Notes: generated from the letters alone by a model not told the origin. A DNA stretch of 8,123 nucleotides from Brevundimonas sp. UBA986 (GCA_002292165.1 DBBK01000158.1:1-8123); one strand, 5' to 3'; numbered from the stretch's first letter, positions 1-5,633 are shown. A program made the numbers and translations.

Positions 1-1
1 G

Positions 2-1138
2 AACCCCTTCTGCCTGCTGCTGGTCGCCCCGGTGACGGTGGCGGCGGCCTCCCTGCCCGGCCGTCAGGCGATCGGCCTGGGCTTCCTCGTCCTGATCGCC
101 ACCGCCGTCCTGTTCAAATGGTCCCTGCCCCTGCCCTGGCAGTCGGGCACCGAGCTGATCCTGCCCCTGCTCTACCGCATCGGCCTGGCCATGGCCCTGA
201 CCACCGGGGTGGTCTTCACCTCGGCCTATGCCTGGCGGGTCGCGGCCGATGCGGAAAAGCTCGAGCTGGCCCTGGCGACCACCCAGGACGTGCTTCAGCG
301 CGAACAGAGGTTGGCGGCCCTGGGCGGTTTGGCCGCGGCCGCCGCCCATGAGCTGGGCACGCCTCTGGCCACCATCCAGGTCGTGGCCAAGGAGATGCTG
401 CGCGGCGCTCCCGCCGACAGCCCCGAGGCCGAGGACGCCGCCCTTCTGCTGCAACAGGCCGACCGCTGCCGCGAGATCCTGACCCGCCTGTCCCAGCGCC
501 CCGAGGACGGGGATCCCCTCTATACGGAGGTCGGCCTCAAGGCCCTGCTCAACGAGGTCGTCGATCCGCATCTGGGCTTCGACCTCGACATCGCCGTCGC
601 GGTGAACGCGCTGGAAGGCGAGGCGCCGCCGATGGTCAAACGCCTGCCCGAGGTGGTGCACGGCCTGTCCACCCTGGTCGAGAACGCCGCCGACTTCGCC
701 GCCTCGGCCGTGTGGGTCTCGGCGACCGTCGATGAGGATAGCATCGCCATCGAGGTGCTGGACGACGGCCCCGGCTTCGCCCCCGACATCCTGCCGCGTC
801 TGGGCGAGCCCTATGTGACCAGCCGTCCGCACGGCAAGGCGCGCCGGGCCCTGGCCGCCCAGCTGCGCGCCGCCGCCCGCCCCGCCCGCGTGGGGCTGGG
901 CGTCGCCCTGGGGCGCAGGAAGGACGGGCCTGTGTCGCCGCCGCCCTATCCGCCCCTGCCGTCCAGCGAGGCGGTGATCCCCAGCCAGGGCGGCATGGGT
1001 CTCGGCTTCTTCATCGCCCGCACCCTGCTGGAGCGCACCGGCGGACGGGTCTCGGTCGGCGCCGGCGACGGTCCGATCGGCCATCGCGGCGCCCGGGTCA
1101 CCGTGCGTTGGCCTCGATCTGCGCTTGAAATCGTCTGA
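2..1138 (+). CDS. regB: Redox sensor histidine kinase RegB/PrrB/ActS, 5' end missing
   Basis: This is the C-terminal two-thirds of a membrane sensor kinase that phosphorylates RegA in response to quinone redox state. The frame is open to the left edge. Its first codons read NPF, matching the end of the GGxxNPF quinone-binding heptapeptide of RegB, so the GTG at 32 is not the true start. Numbering from that GTG, hydrophobic segments lie near 12-30 and 42-67, followed by a linker helix. The H-box has His106 in AAHELGTPLATI. Cys146 in DRCREIL lies exactly 40 residues after the histidine, the same spacing as His225 and Cys265 of Rhodobacter capsulatus RegB, so the redox-active cysteine appears conserved. 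The ATPase domain shows an N-box (Asn218 in LVENAADFA), G1 (DDGPGF, 244-249), an F-box-like GEPYVTS and G2 (GGMGLGFFIA, 320-329). The oddity is a roughly 50-residue Arg/Ala- then Pro-rich stretch at about 266-318, between YVTSR and G2. The family call is secure; orthologue naming varies (regB, prrB, actS). Confidence 0.93.
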   Translation, partial: NPFCLLLVAPVTVAAASLPGRQAIGLGFLVLIATAVLFKWSLPLPWQSGTELILPLLYRIGLAMALTTGVVFTSAYAWRVAADAEKLELALATTQDVLQREQRLAALGGLAAAAAHELGTPLATIQVVAKEMLRGAPADSPEAEDAALLLQQADRCREILTRLSQRPEDGDPLYTEVGLKALLNEVVDPHLGFDLDIAVAVNALEGEAPPMVKRLPEVVHGLSTLVENAADFAASAVWVSATVDEDSIAIEVLDDGPGFAPDILPRLGEPYVTSRPHGKARRALAAQLRAAARPARVGLGVALGRRKDGPVSPPPYPPLPSSEAVIPSQGGMGLGFFIARTLLERTGGRVSVGAGDGPIGHRGARVTVRWPRSALEIV

Positions 1139-1154
1139 TTACAGGCGCTTCCTC

Positions 1155-1173
1155 GGTCGCGACCAAACGCCGC
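1155..1173 (+). promoter_or_regulatory. Candidate RegA-type binding site upstream of regA
   Basis: The gap between regB and regA contains the perfect 10-bp palindrome GGTCGCGACC (1155-1164). Overlapping it, GCGAC (1159-1163) is followed after five bases by GCCGC (1169-1173). This fits the GCGNC-spacer-GNCGC pattern that I recall for PrrA/RegA binding sites, which would suggest autoregulation of regA. The match rests on eight fixed G/C positions, which in DNA this GC-rich is expected about once or twice by chance in a window of this size. Only its position makes it interesting. Confidence 0.3.
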
Positions 1174-1190
1174 GCATGTCTTGACCCGCA

Positions 1191-1202
1191 CGGTCCGGAC
1201 CG
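1191..1202. promoter_or_regulatory. 12-bp perfect palindrome in the regA leader
   Basis: CGGTCCGGACCG is a perfect dyad lying 28 bases before the preferred regA start. It shares the GGTC/GACC half-sites with the palindrome at 1155-1164, and their centres are 37 bp apart. It could be an operator or a small RNA hairpin. No recognisable -10 element was found at the right distance from the TTGACC at 1181-1186. Confidence 0.35.
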
Positions 1203-1230
1203 CGACTTGAGGCCCATGGAGACTCTTGAA

Positions 1231-1788
1231 ATGTCAGCTATCGAGGACCGCGTCGCCGCGCTTCACGATAAAACCCTGCTTCTGCTCGACGACGATCAGG
1301 CCCTGCGCACCCGACTGGGACGCGCCCTGGAATCGCGCGGCTTCGAAGTGACCACCGCCGGATCCCTCGCCGAGGCGACCGATGCGCTGAAGATCGCCCT
1401 GCCCGCCTATGCCGTGCTCGATATGCGGCTGGAGGACGGCAACGGCCTGAAGATCGTCGAGGCGATCCGCGAGCGCCGTGAGGACGCCCGCATCGTCATG
1501 CTGACCGGCTACGGCGCCATCGCCACGGCGGTCGCGGCGGTCAAGGCCGGGGCGGTCGACTATCTGTCCAAGCCCGCCGACGCCGACGATGTGGTCAAGG
1601 CCCTGCTCGCCATCGGCGACGCCTCGCCCGAGCCGCCCGAAAACCCGATGAGCGCCGACCGGGTGCGCTGGGAGCATATCCAGCGCGTCTATGAGCTCTG
1701 CGACCACAACGTCTCGGAGACCGCGCGCCGTCTGGGCATGCACCGCCGCACCCTGCAGCGCATCCTGGCCAAGCGCGCGCCTCGGTAA
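1231..1788 (+). CDS. regA: Redox response regulator RegA/PrrA/ActR
   Basis: DNA-binding response regulator partnered with the upstream RegB kinase, controlling respiration- and redox-related genes. From the ATG at 1231 it is 185 residues, close to the usual 184. This start is preferred over TTG 1207 and ATG 1216 because GGAG at 1218-1221 sits nine bases upstream and because the distance to the acidic pocket then matches RegA. In that numbering the receiver domain has an acidic cluster at 20-22, phosphoacceptor Asp64 in VLDMRLEDGNG, Thr92 in MLTGYGAIATA and Lys114 in LSKPADADD. A proline-rich linker (PEPPENP) leads to a Fis-type helix-turn-helix of about 45 residues. NVSETARRLGMHRRTLQRIL is nearly identical across alphaproteobacterial RegA proteins, and MSADRVRWEHIQRVYELCD before it is equally typical. 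The gene follows regB in the same direction after 92 bases, so it may be co-transcribed or have its own promoter. It converges on mmcB with 3 bases between stops and no visible terminator hairpin. Confidence 0.96.
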   Translation: MSAIEDRVAALHDKTLLLLDDDQALRTRLGRALESRGFEVTTAGSLAEATDALKIALPAYAVLDMRLEDGNGLKIVEAIRERREDARIVMLTGYGAIATAVAAVKAGAVDYLSKPADADDVVKALLAIGDASPEPPENPMSADRVRWEHIQRVYELCDHNVSETARRLGMHRRTLQRILAKRAPR

Positions 1789-1791
1789 GGG

Positions 1792-2235
1792 TTAGTCCCT
1801 CAGCGTCCGCATCGCCCCCAGCCGCGCGAAGGCCAGCGTCAGCGCCTTCCTGCGCGCCGGGGCCAGCGTCAGCACCGGCGCGTCCCTGACCACCGCCCCG
1901 CCGAAGCCGTCGGCGACGATCAGGCCGGGCTCTTCCGGCAGGACGCCTTGCGGAAACTCCGGGGCCACGGCGAAGAAGAAGGCGTCGCAGAAGGGCGCGT
2001 ACTCCGGCCATTTGCGGTCGACGCGATAGTCCTCGATCCCGGACTTCACCTCGCAGATGACGATGTCGCCCTTCTTGCCGAGGGCCATGACGTCGGCCCG
2101 CCGCCCGTTCGGCAAACAGACCTCAAGCAGAGGCGCATAGCCCATATCGAGCAGCAGCCGCGCGGCGCCGCGTGTCACCGAAAGCGTGGTTTCGGGCCGG
2201 CTGAAGACGAGTTCGATGTCGAGGAGGGCGCTCAC
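1792..2235 (-). CDS. mmcB: MmcB-family DNA repair protein (PD-(D/E)XK nuclease-like)
   Basis: 147-residue protein resembling the alphaproteobacterial MmcB family. In Caulobacter this family is induced by DNA damage and linked to mitomycin C tolerance and the ImuABC mutasome. The fold signature is visible: Glu38 in the LLEVCLPNGRR segment, Asp48 in RRADVMALG, and the Glu62-x-Lys64 pair in ICEVKSGIEDYR, which together form a PD-(D/E)XK nuclease-type site. DRKWPEY and CDAFFFAVAPEFP are also typical of the family. The start is GTG at 2235. It is the first possible start codon in this frame after the TGA that ends the upstream acetyltransferase gene, and no alternative start lies in between. A GGAA about 10-11 bases upstream is only a modest ribosome binding site. 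It is the last gene of a minus-strand group, 45 bases after the acetyltransferase. Nuclease activity is a family inference. Confidence 0.9.
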   Translation of the reverse strand: MSALLDIELVFSRPETTLSVTRGAARLLLDMGYAPLLEVCLPNGRRADVMALGKKGDIVICEVKSGIEDYRVDRKWPEYAPFCDAFFFAVAPEFPQGVLPEEPGLIVADGFGGAVVRDAPVLTLAPARRKALTLAFARLGAMRTLRD

Positions 2236-2280
2236 TCCAGCATTATGTTCCGGGTCCGTTCCGGTCGCAAGCCGCCGGGT

Positions 2281-2829
2281 TCAGCCAAACCGCTTGCGGT
2301 TCTCCCGCCATTCGGCCGCCGTCTGGCCCCAGAGATCGACCCGCGCGGCCTCGAACGGCGGCGGCAACCGGCCCGGTCCCCGGTTCACCGACCCCAGCCG
2401 CTCCGCCAGCTTCGCCGAGGCCTCATTGGCCGGATCGATGGTGTGGATGATGTCGTCCCAGCCGAGCACATCCACCGCATAGTCCATGGAGGCGACCGAG
2501 GCCTCCAGCGCATAGCCCTTGCCCATGGCGTCGCGGTGCAGGCTCCAGCCGACCTCCTTGCCCGGCCATTGGTGCGGCGCCCAAGGCCCGATCCGGCCGA
2601 TCCACTGGCCCGTTTCCTTCTCGATGATCGAGAAGAAGCATTCGCCCGTCAGCGCCCACGCCCCCGCGCAGGTCATCAGGATGCGCCAGACCTCGGCAGG
2701 GGTCTTCGGCCCGCCGATGAAGCGCGTCGTCTCCGCATCGGACTGGAAGTCGCACCAGCGCTCGAAATCGCTCATCGCGGTCGGGCGCAGGATCAGCCGC
2801 CCCGTTTCGATCACCGGACCCTCGGTCAC
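2281..2829 (-). CDS. GNAT-family N-acetyltransferase (RimJ/RimL type)
   Basis: 182-residue acetyltransferase, expected to move the acetyl group of acetyl-CoA onto an amine. The substrate cannot be read from the sequence. The N-terminus VIETGRLILRPTAMSDFERW is the classic opening of the RimJ/RimL-like branch (Acetyltransf_3). A conserved GNAT core follows: EVGWSLHRDAMGKGYALEA (92-110) is motif A with the acetyl-CoA pyrophosphate-binding loop, and IDPANEASAKLAERLG (131-146) is motif B. The C-terminus ends in an Arg/Trp-rich helix (WRENRKRFG). The start is a GTG whose bases form GTGA with the stop of the universal stress protein gene, so translation of the two genes is probably coupled. It shares reading frame with downstream mmcB, separated by its TGA and 45 bases. 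Alternatives include a ribosomal-protein or small-molecule acetyltransferase. Confidence 0.9.
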   Translation of the reverse strand: MTEGPVIETGRLILRPTAMSDFERWCDFQSDAETTRFIGGPKTPAEVWRILMTCAGAWALTGECFFSIIEKETGQWIGRIGPWAPHQWPGKEVGWSLHRDAMGKGYALEASVASMDYAVDVLGWDDIIHTIDPANEASAKLAERLGSVNRGPGRLPPPFEAARVDLWGQTAAEWRENRKRFG

Positions 2830-3293
2830 GCCAGATCCTCGATTTCCGCGTCGGTGAGCTCACCGGGCACGATGGTCACCGGCAGCTTGCGCCCCGTGAA
2901 GGCCGCGCCGTGCTTGAGCACCGCCGAGACCAGAGGCCCCGCCGACCGCCCGCCCCCGGCCGAGGCCAGGACCAGGATCTTGATCTCGGGATCGTCGCCG
3001 ACGGTCTTGCGGATCGCCGCCTGGGCGTCGCCGGTCTCGATGATGAAGATGGGCTGGGCGCCCGAGCGTTCGGCGGCCTCGGCGCCCAGACGGGCCAGCA
3101 GGGCTTCGGCCTCGGCCCTCTGCTGGCGCTGGATTTCCTCGCGCACCCCGGCCCAGTGCTCGTCGGAACTGTCGGGAATGACGGCCAGAAGCGCGACCCG
3201 GCCGCCGGTCGAGCGGGCCCGGCGCGCAGCGTAGCGCAGGGCGGCGTCGAACTCGGGGCTGTCGTCGACGACGACCAGAAACTTCCTGGGCAT
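2826..3293 (-). CDS. Universal stress protein (UspA domain)
   Basis: 155-residue cytoplasmic protein with a single Usp domain. The N-terminus MPRKFLVVVDDSPEFDAALRYAARRA has the hallmark first beta strand followed by the V(D)DS nucleotide-loop position and helix 1. Strand VALLAVIPD (33-41) and ILVLASAGGGRSAGP (106-120) follow, and the end is LPVTIVPGELTDAEIEDLA. That ending, with PLVSAVL before it, is familiar from a group of alphaproteobacterial Usp proteins. The canonical ATP-binding spacing G-2X-G-9X-G-(S/T) is not clearly met, since only GGG at 113-115 is present, so nucleotide binding is uncertain. The start is ATG at 3293; there is no strong Shine-Dalgarno sequence, only purines around AAGCGAG. 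A TTGACT on the minus strand (3338-3343) could be a -35 element, but no convincing -10 was found. The stop overlaps the acetyltransferase start by four bases. Confidence 0.9.
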   Translation of the reverse strand: MPRKFLVVVDDSPEFDAALRYAARRARSTGGRVALLAVIPDSSDEHWAGVREEIQRQQRAEAEALLARLGAEAAERSGAQPIFIIETGDAQAAIRKTVGDDPEIKILVLASAGGGRSAGPLVSAVLKHGAAFTGRKLPVTIVPGELTDAEIEDLA

Positions 3294-3383
3294 GAGGGCT
3301 CGCTTCGGCCGCGACCGCTCTCGACGCGGCCATCCCCAGTCAAGCGCGTTTTGGTCCCTGCGCCAATCGGGTCGTTGACCCTG

Positions 3384-3408
3384 GACTTCGGGCTTCAGAC
3401 TTCGGGCT
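3384..3408. repeat. Two 11-bp direct repeats flanking a stop codon
   Basis: GACTTCGGGCT occurs at 3384-3394 and again at 3398-3408, separated by exactly the three bases that form the stop codon (TGA on the minus strand) of the unknown gene starting at 3871. The period is 14 bases. It looks like a small tandem duplication of the 3' end of that gene. No hairpin forms, so it is not a terminator. Confidence 0.75.
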
Positions 3409-3871
3409 GCGGCGGCGAGGTGATCACCTCGACATTGTCGTTGAGCAGATAGGACAACTCCGACAGGGCCACGGCGCGCGCCTCGGGCGTGGTCGCGGCC
3501 TCGACGGCGGCGATCTTCTTGGGGATGTCTTCCGAGATGCCGCGCAGGATGCATTTCAGGTCGCCGTCCGTGCCCCGCTCCTTGAGGATCAGATGGCCCT
3601 GCATATCGGTCTGCGACAGATGGGCGGCGCGGTCCTTGAAGCCGGTGAAGTCGGCGCCGGTCATGAACCCCGGGGCGTCGGCGGCCTTTGCGGCGGCCCA
3701 GGCGTCGACCACGGCCTTCAGCGAACCGGACTGGCTGACGATGTCGCGGAACAGGGGCTCTCCGGCGACCGAGACCGGCGCGCCCGCGACGGCAGGCGGC
3801 TGGGCCGCGGCCAGGGCCACATTGGGGTCGCTCATCATCAGGACGAGGCTCAGGGCGATACCGCAGGACAT
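3395..3871 (-). CDS. Probable secreted protein of unknown function
   Basis: 158 residues, not recognised as a known family. The start is ATG at 3871, supported by GGAGAAG five bases upstream. The N-terminus has a hydrophobic stretch (IALSLVLMM, 5-13) followed by a small-residue, Ala/Pro-rich segment (ALAAAQPPAVAGAPVSVAGEP). This suggests a signal peptide cleaved near residues 20-24, although the usual positive charges at the very start are absent. The rest is predicted helical and mixed in charge, with one cysteine (Cys107 in DLKCILRGISEDIPKK) and a Pro-rich tail (TSPPQPEV). It heads the minus-strand group, with 101 bases between its stop and the universal stress protein gene, and is divergent from pgi over a 108-base gap. 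The frame, ribosome binding site and codon bias make it a likely real gene. Location is uncertain, and no function can be given. Confidence 0.75.
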   Translation of the reverse strand: MSCGIALSLVLMMSDPNVALAAAQPPAVAGAPVSVAGEPLFRDIVSQSGSLKAVVDAWAAAKAADAPGFMTGADFTGFKDRAAHLSQTDMQGHLILKERGTDGDLKCILRGISEDIPKKIAAVEAATTPEARAVALSELSYLLNDNVEVITSPPQPEV

Positions 3872-3979
3872 CGAAACTTCTCCGCCGGATCAATTCAGGA
3901 ATCAGGACCGGAATAACCGTTGAACCGGCTTACGCCTCACCCGTAAACGACACCTTGAGATCGACAGGAAACGTTTACC
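3872..3979. promoter_or_regulatory. Divergent intergenic region with inverted repeat before pgi
   Basis: This 108-base gap must carry signals for both the unknown gene (minus) and pgi (plus). It holds an inverted repeat, GTAAACG at 3943-3949 and CGTTTAC at 3972-3978, with a 22-base spacer. The right arm overlaps the 8-bp palindrome AAACGTTT (3969-3976), the kind of core seen in many LacI-family operators. The pgi ribosome binding site AGGAA (3966-3970) lies beside and partly within this palindrome. A GANTC site (GAATC) is at 3899-3903. No standard -35/-10 pair was recognised. Confidence 0.4.
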
Positions 3980-5578
3980 ATGACCGACTGGACCGCGTTT
4001 GAGGCCGCCGCCGCCCGCGACGCCGACGCCCGCATTGTCGACCAGTTCGCCGCCGACCCCGGCCGGGTCGCGCGCATGGGGGTAGAGGCCGCCGGCCTTT
4101 ATCTCGACCTTTCCAAACAAGCCTGGACCCGCGAGGGGTTCGAGACCTGCCTGGATCTGGCCCGTTCCGCCGGGGTCGAGGCCGCCCGTACGCGCCTGTT
4201 CGGCGGCGAGGCGATCAACTCGACCGAGGGCCGCGCCGTCCTGCACCCCGCCCTGCGCGCCGCCAGGGGTTCGAACTACCTCGCTCTGGGTGAGCCGGTC
4301 TCGGAAGACGTCGACTACGTCCGTGACGCCATGCTTAACTATGCGCGCATCGTTCGATCGGGCTCCGAAACGGGCGCCACCGGCAAGCCTTTCAAGGCCA
4401 TCGTCCACATCGGCATCGGCGGCTCGGACCTCGGCCCGCGCGTGATCTGGGACGCCCTGCGTCCGCTTGAGCCGGAAATCGACCTGCGCTTCGTCGCCAA
4501 TATCGATCCGCGGGACATGGCCGAGGCCCTGACCGGCCTGGATCCGGAAACCACCCTTGTCATCATCGTCTCCAAGACCTTCACCACCCAGGAGACCCTC
4601 GCCAACGCCGAAATCGCCAAGGCCTGGCTCGCCGCAGCGATTCCGACCGACAAACTGTCGCGCCAACTGATCGGTGTCACGGTCGCACTCAAGAAAGCTC
4701 ACGAGTTCGGATGCGGCCGAATCTTCGGTTTCTCGGACTGGGTCGGCGGCCGTTATTCCCTGTGGTCGGCGGTCAGCGTTTCCTGCGTCATCGCCCTGGG
4801 TCCCGACGTCTTCGAGGCGATGCTGGCCGGCGCCGCCGCCATGGACGACCATTTCGTCTCCGCTCCCCTGGAGAAGAACGCCCCCGTCCTTCTGGCGCTG
4901 GCCCAGATCTGGAACGTCGACGGCCTGAACCGCCCGGCCCGCACCGTGGCCCCCTATGCCCACGCCCTGCGTCGCCTGCCCGCTTTCCTGCAACAGCTGG
5001 AGATGGAATCGAACGGCAAGCGGGTGCATCGGGACGGCTCGCCCGTCACGCGCCAGACCTGTCCCGTCGTCTTCGGCGAGCCCGGCACCAACGGCCAGCA
5101 CGCCTTCTTCCAGCAGATCCATCAGGGCCCGCAGGTCGTCCCGGCCGAGTTCGTCATCGTGGCGAAAACCCATGAGGACGCGCCGGAAAGCCCCCTCTGG
5201 TCCAACGCCCTCGCCCAGGGCCAGGCCTTGATGTTGGGCAAGACCACCGAACAGGCCCACGCCGAATTGCTCGCTTCGGGCGCTGACGCCGCCGAAGCCG
5301 ACCGTCTGGCCACGCACAAGACCTTCCCCGGCAACCGCCCCTCGACGGCCATCGTCATGGAACGGCTGACACCGGAAACCCTCGGCGCCCTGCTGGCCCT
5401 CTATGAGCACAAGACCTTCGTCGAGGGCGTGGTCTGGGACATCAACTCCTTCGACCAGTGGGGCGTGGAGCTGGGCAAGGTGCTGGCCAAGGCCATTCTC
5501 AAGGACGTCGCGGCGGGCGGCCCTTCGGCCGACCTCGATCCCTCGACGGCGGGCCTGCTGACCCGGCTCCTGGGCTAG
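3980..5578 (+). CDS. pgi: Glucose-6-phosphate isomerase
   Basis: Cytoplasmic enzyme interconverting glucose-6-phosphate and fructose-6-phosphate, linking glycolysis/gluconeogenesis with the Entner-Doudoroff and pentose phosphate routes. It is 532 residues, slightly shorter than the 549 of E. coli. Family landmarks appear in order: INSTEGRAVLHPALRA (80-95), VHIGIGGSDLGPR (142-154) and the sugar-phosphate loop SKTFTTQET (198-206). Then come signature DWVGGRYSLWSAVS (253-266), MESNGK with catalytic base Glu343, GTNGQHAFFQ with His374, and FDQWGVELGK with Lys500. These correspond to E. coli Glu355, His386 and Lys514. The protein appears complete with an intact active site. The start ATG at 3980 has AGGAA (3966-3970) nine bases upstream. 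It is a single-gene unit, divergent from the stress-protein group and followed 12 bases later by a strong hairpin. A long open frame on the opposite strand inside it is a compositional shadow. Confidence 0.98.
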   Translation: MTDWTAFEAAAARDADARIVDQFAADPGRVARMGVEAAGLYLDLSKQAWTREGFETCLDLARSAGVEAARTRLFGGEAINSTEGRAVLHPALRAARGSNYLALGEPVSEDVDYVRDAMLNYARIVRSGSETGATGKPFKAIVHIGIGGSDLGPRVIWDALRPLEPEIDLRFVANIDPRDMAEALTGLDPETTLVIIVSKTFTTQETLANAEIAKAWLAAAIPTDKLSRQLIGVTVALKKAHEFGCGRIFGFSDWVGGRYSLWSAVSVSCVIALGPDVFEAMLAGAAAMDDHFVSAPLEKNAPVLLALAQIWNVDGLNRPARTVAPYAHALRRLPAFLQQLEMESNGKRVHRDGSPVTRQTCPVVFGEPGTNGQHAFFQQIHQGPQVVPAEFVIVAKTHEDAPESPLWSNALAQGQALMLGKTTEQAHAELLASGADAAEADRLATHKTFPGNRPSTAIVMERLTPETLGALLALYEHKTFVEGVVWDINSFDQWGVELGKVLAKAILKDVAAGGPSADLDPSTAGLLTRLLG

Positions 5579-5590
5579 ACTCCAGACGCA

Positions 5591-5616
5591 GAAACGGGCG
5601 CCGAAGCGCCCGTTTC
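5591..5616. terminator. Bidirectional hairpin terminator between pgi and glycine-zipper gene
   Basis: An 11-bp perfect stem, GAAACGGGCGC (5591-5601) with GCGCCCGTTTC (5606-5616), closes on a four-base loop. Read on the minus strand the loop is TTCG closed by C-G, the very stable UUCG tetraloop. Short A and T runs at the stem bases replace long U-tracts. It lies between two convergent stop codons (5578 and 5634), so it probably serves both genes. Confidence 0.85.
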
Positions 5617-5633
5617 CCGCCCTCAGCTACAAC

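Noticed and set aside
32..34. GTG at 32 as the start of regB
   Set aside because: The frame continues upstream to the window edge, and the upstream codons encode NPFCLLLVAP, typical RegB membrane-domain sequence. The true start lies outside the window.
1207..1218. TTG 1207 or ATG 1216 as the regA start
   Set aside because: Neither has a well-spaced ribosome binding site, and both make the protein longer than the family norm. ATG 1231 has GGAG nine bases upstream and gives the expected length.
1786..1794. Possible terminator between convergent regA and mmcB
   Set aside because: Only three bases separate the stop codons, and no inverted repeat of useful length is present there.
2247..2264. 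Direct repeat GTTCCGG (2247-2253 and 2258-2264) before mmcB
   Set aside because: It is short, GC-rich and likely by chance in this composition; no link to a known operator, including no LexA-like site.
1948..3234. 428-codon open frame on the plus strand
   Set aside because: It runs antisense across mmcB, the acetyltransferase and the stress protein, all three of which have clear family motifs. Its product is Arg/Ala/Pro-rich and unrecognisable.
3338..3343. TTGACT on the minus strand as a -35 element for the universal stress protein gene
   Set aside because: No acceptable -10 element was found at 15-19 bases, so it was not listed as a promoter.
3294..3893. In-frame N-terminal extension of the universal stress protein (355 codons in all, from 3893)
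   Set aside because: The added 200 residues cover the unknown secreted gene in another frame and are Arg/Gly-rich noise. The Usp domain begins exactly at the ATG at 3293.
3902..5410. Long open frame (502 codons) on the minus strand inside pgi
   Set aside because: It is antisense to a complete, well-recognised pgi gene. Its product is low-complexity (Gly/Asp/Arg-rich) with no family features, as expected from GC-rich codon shadows.
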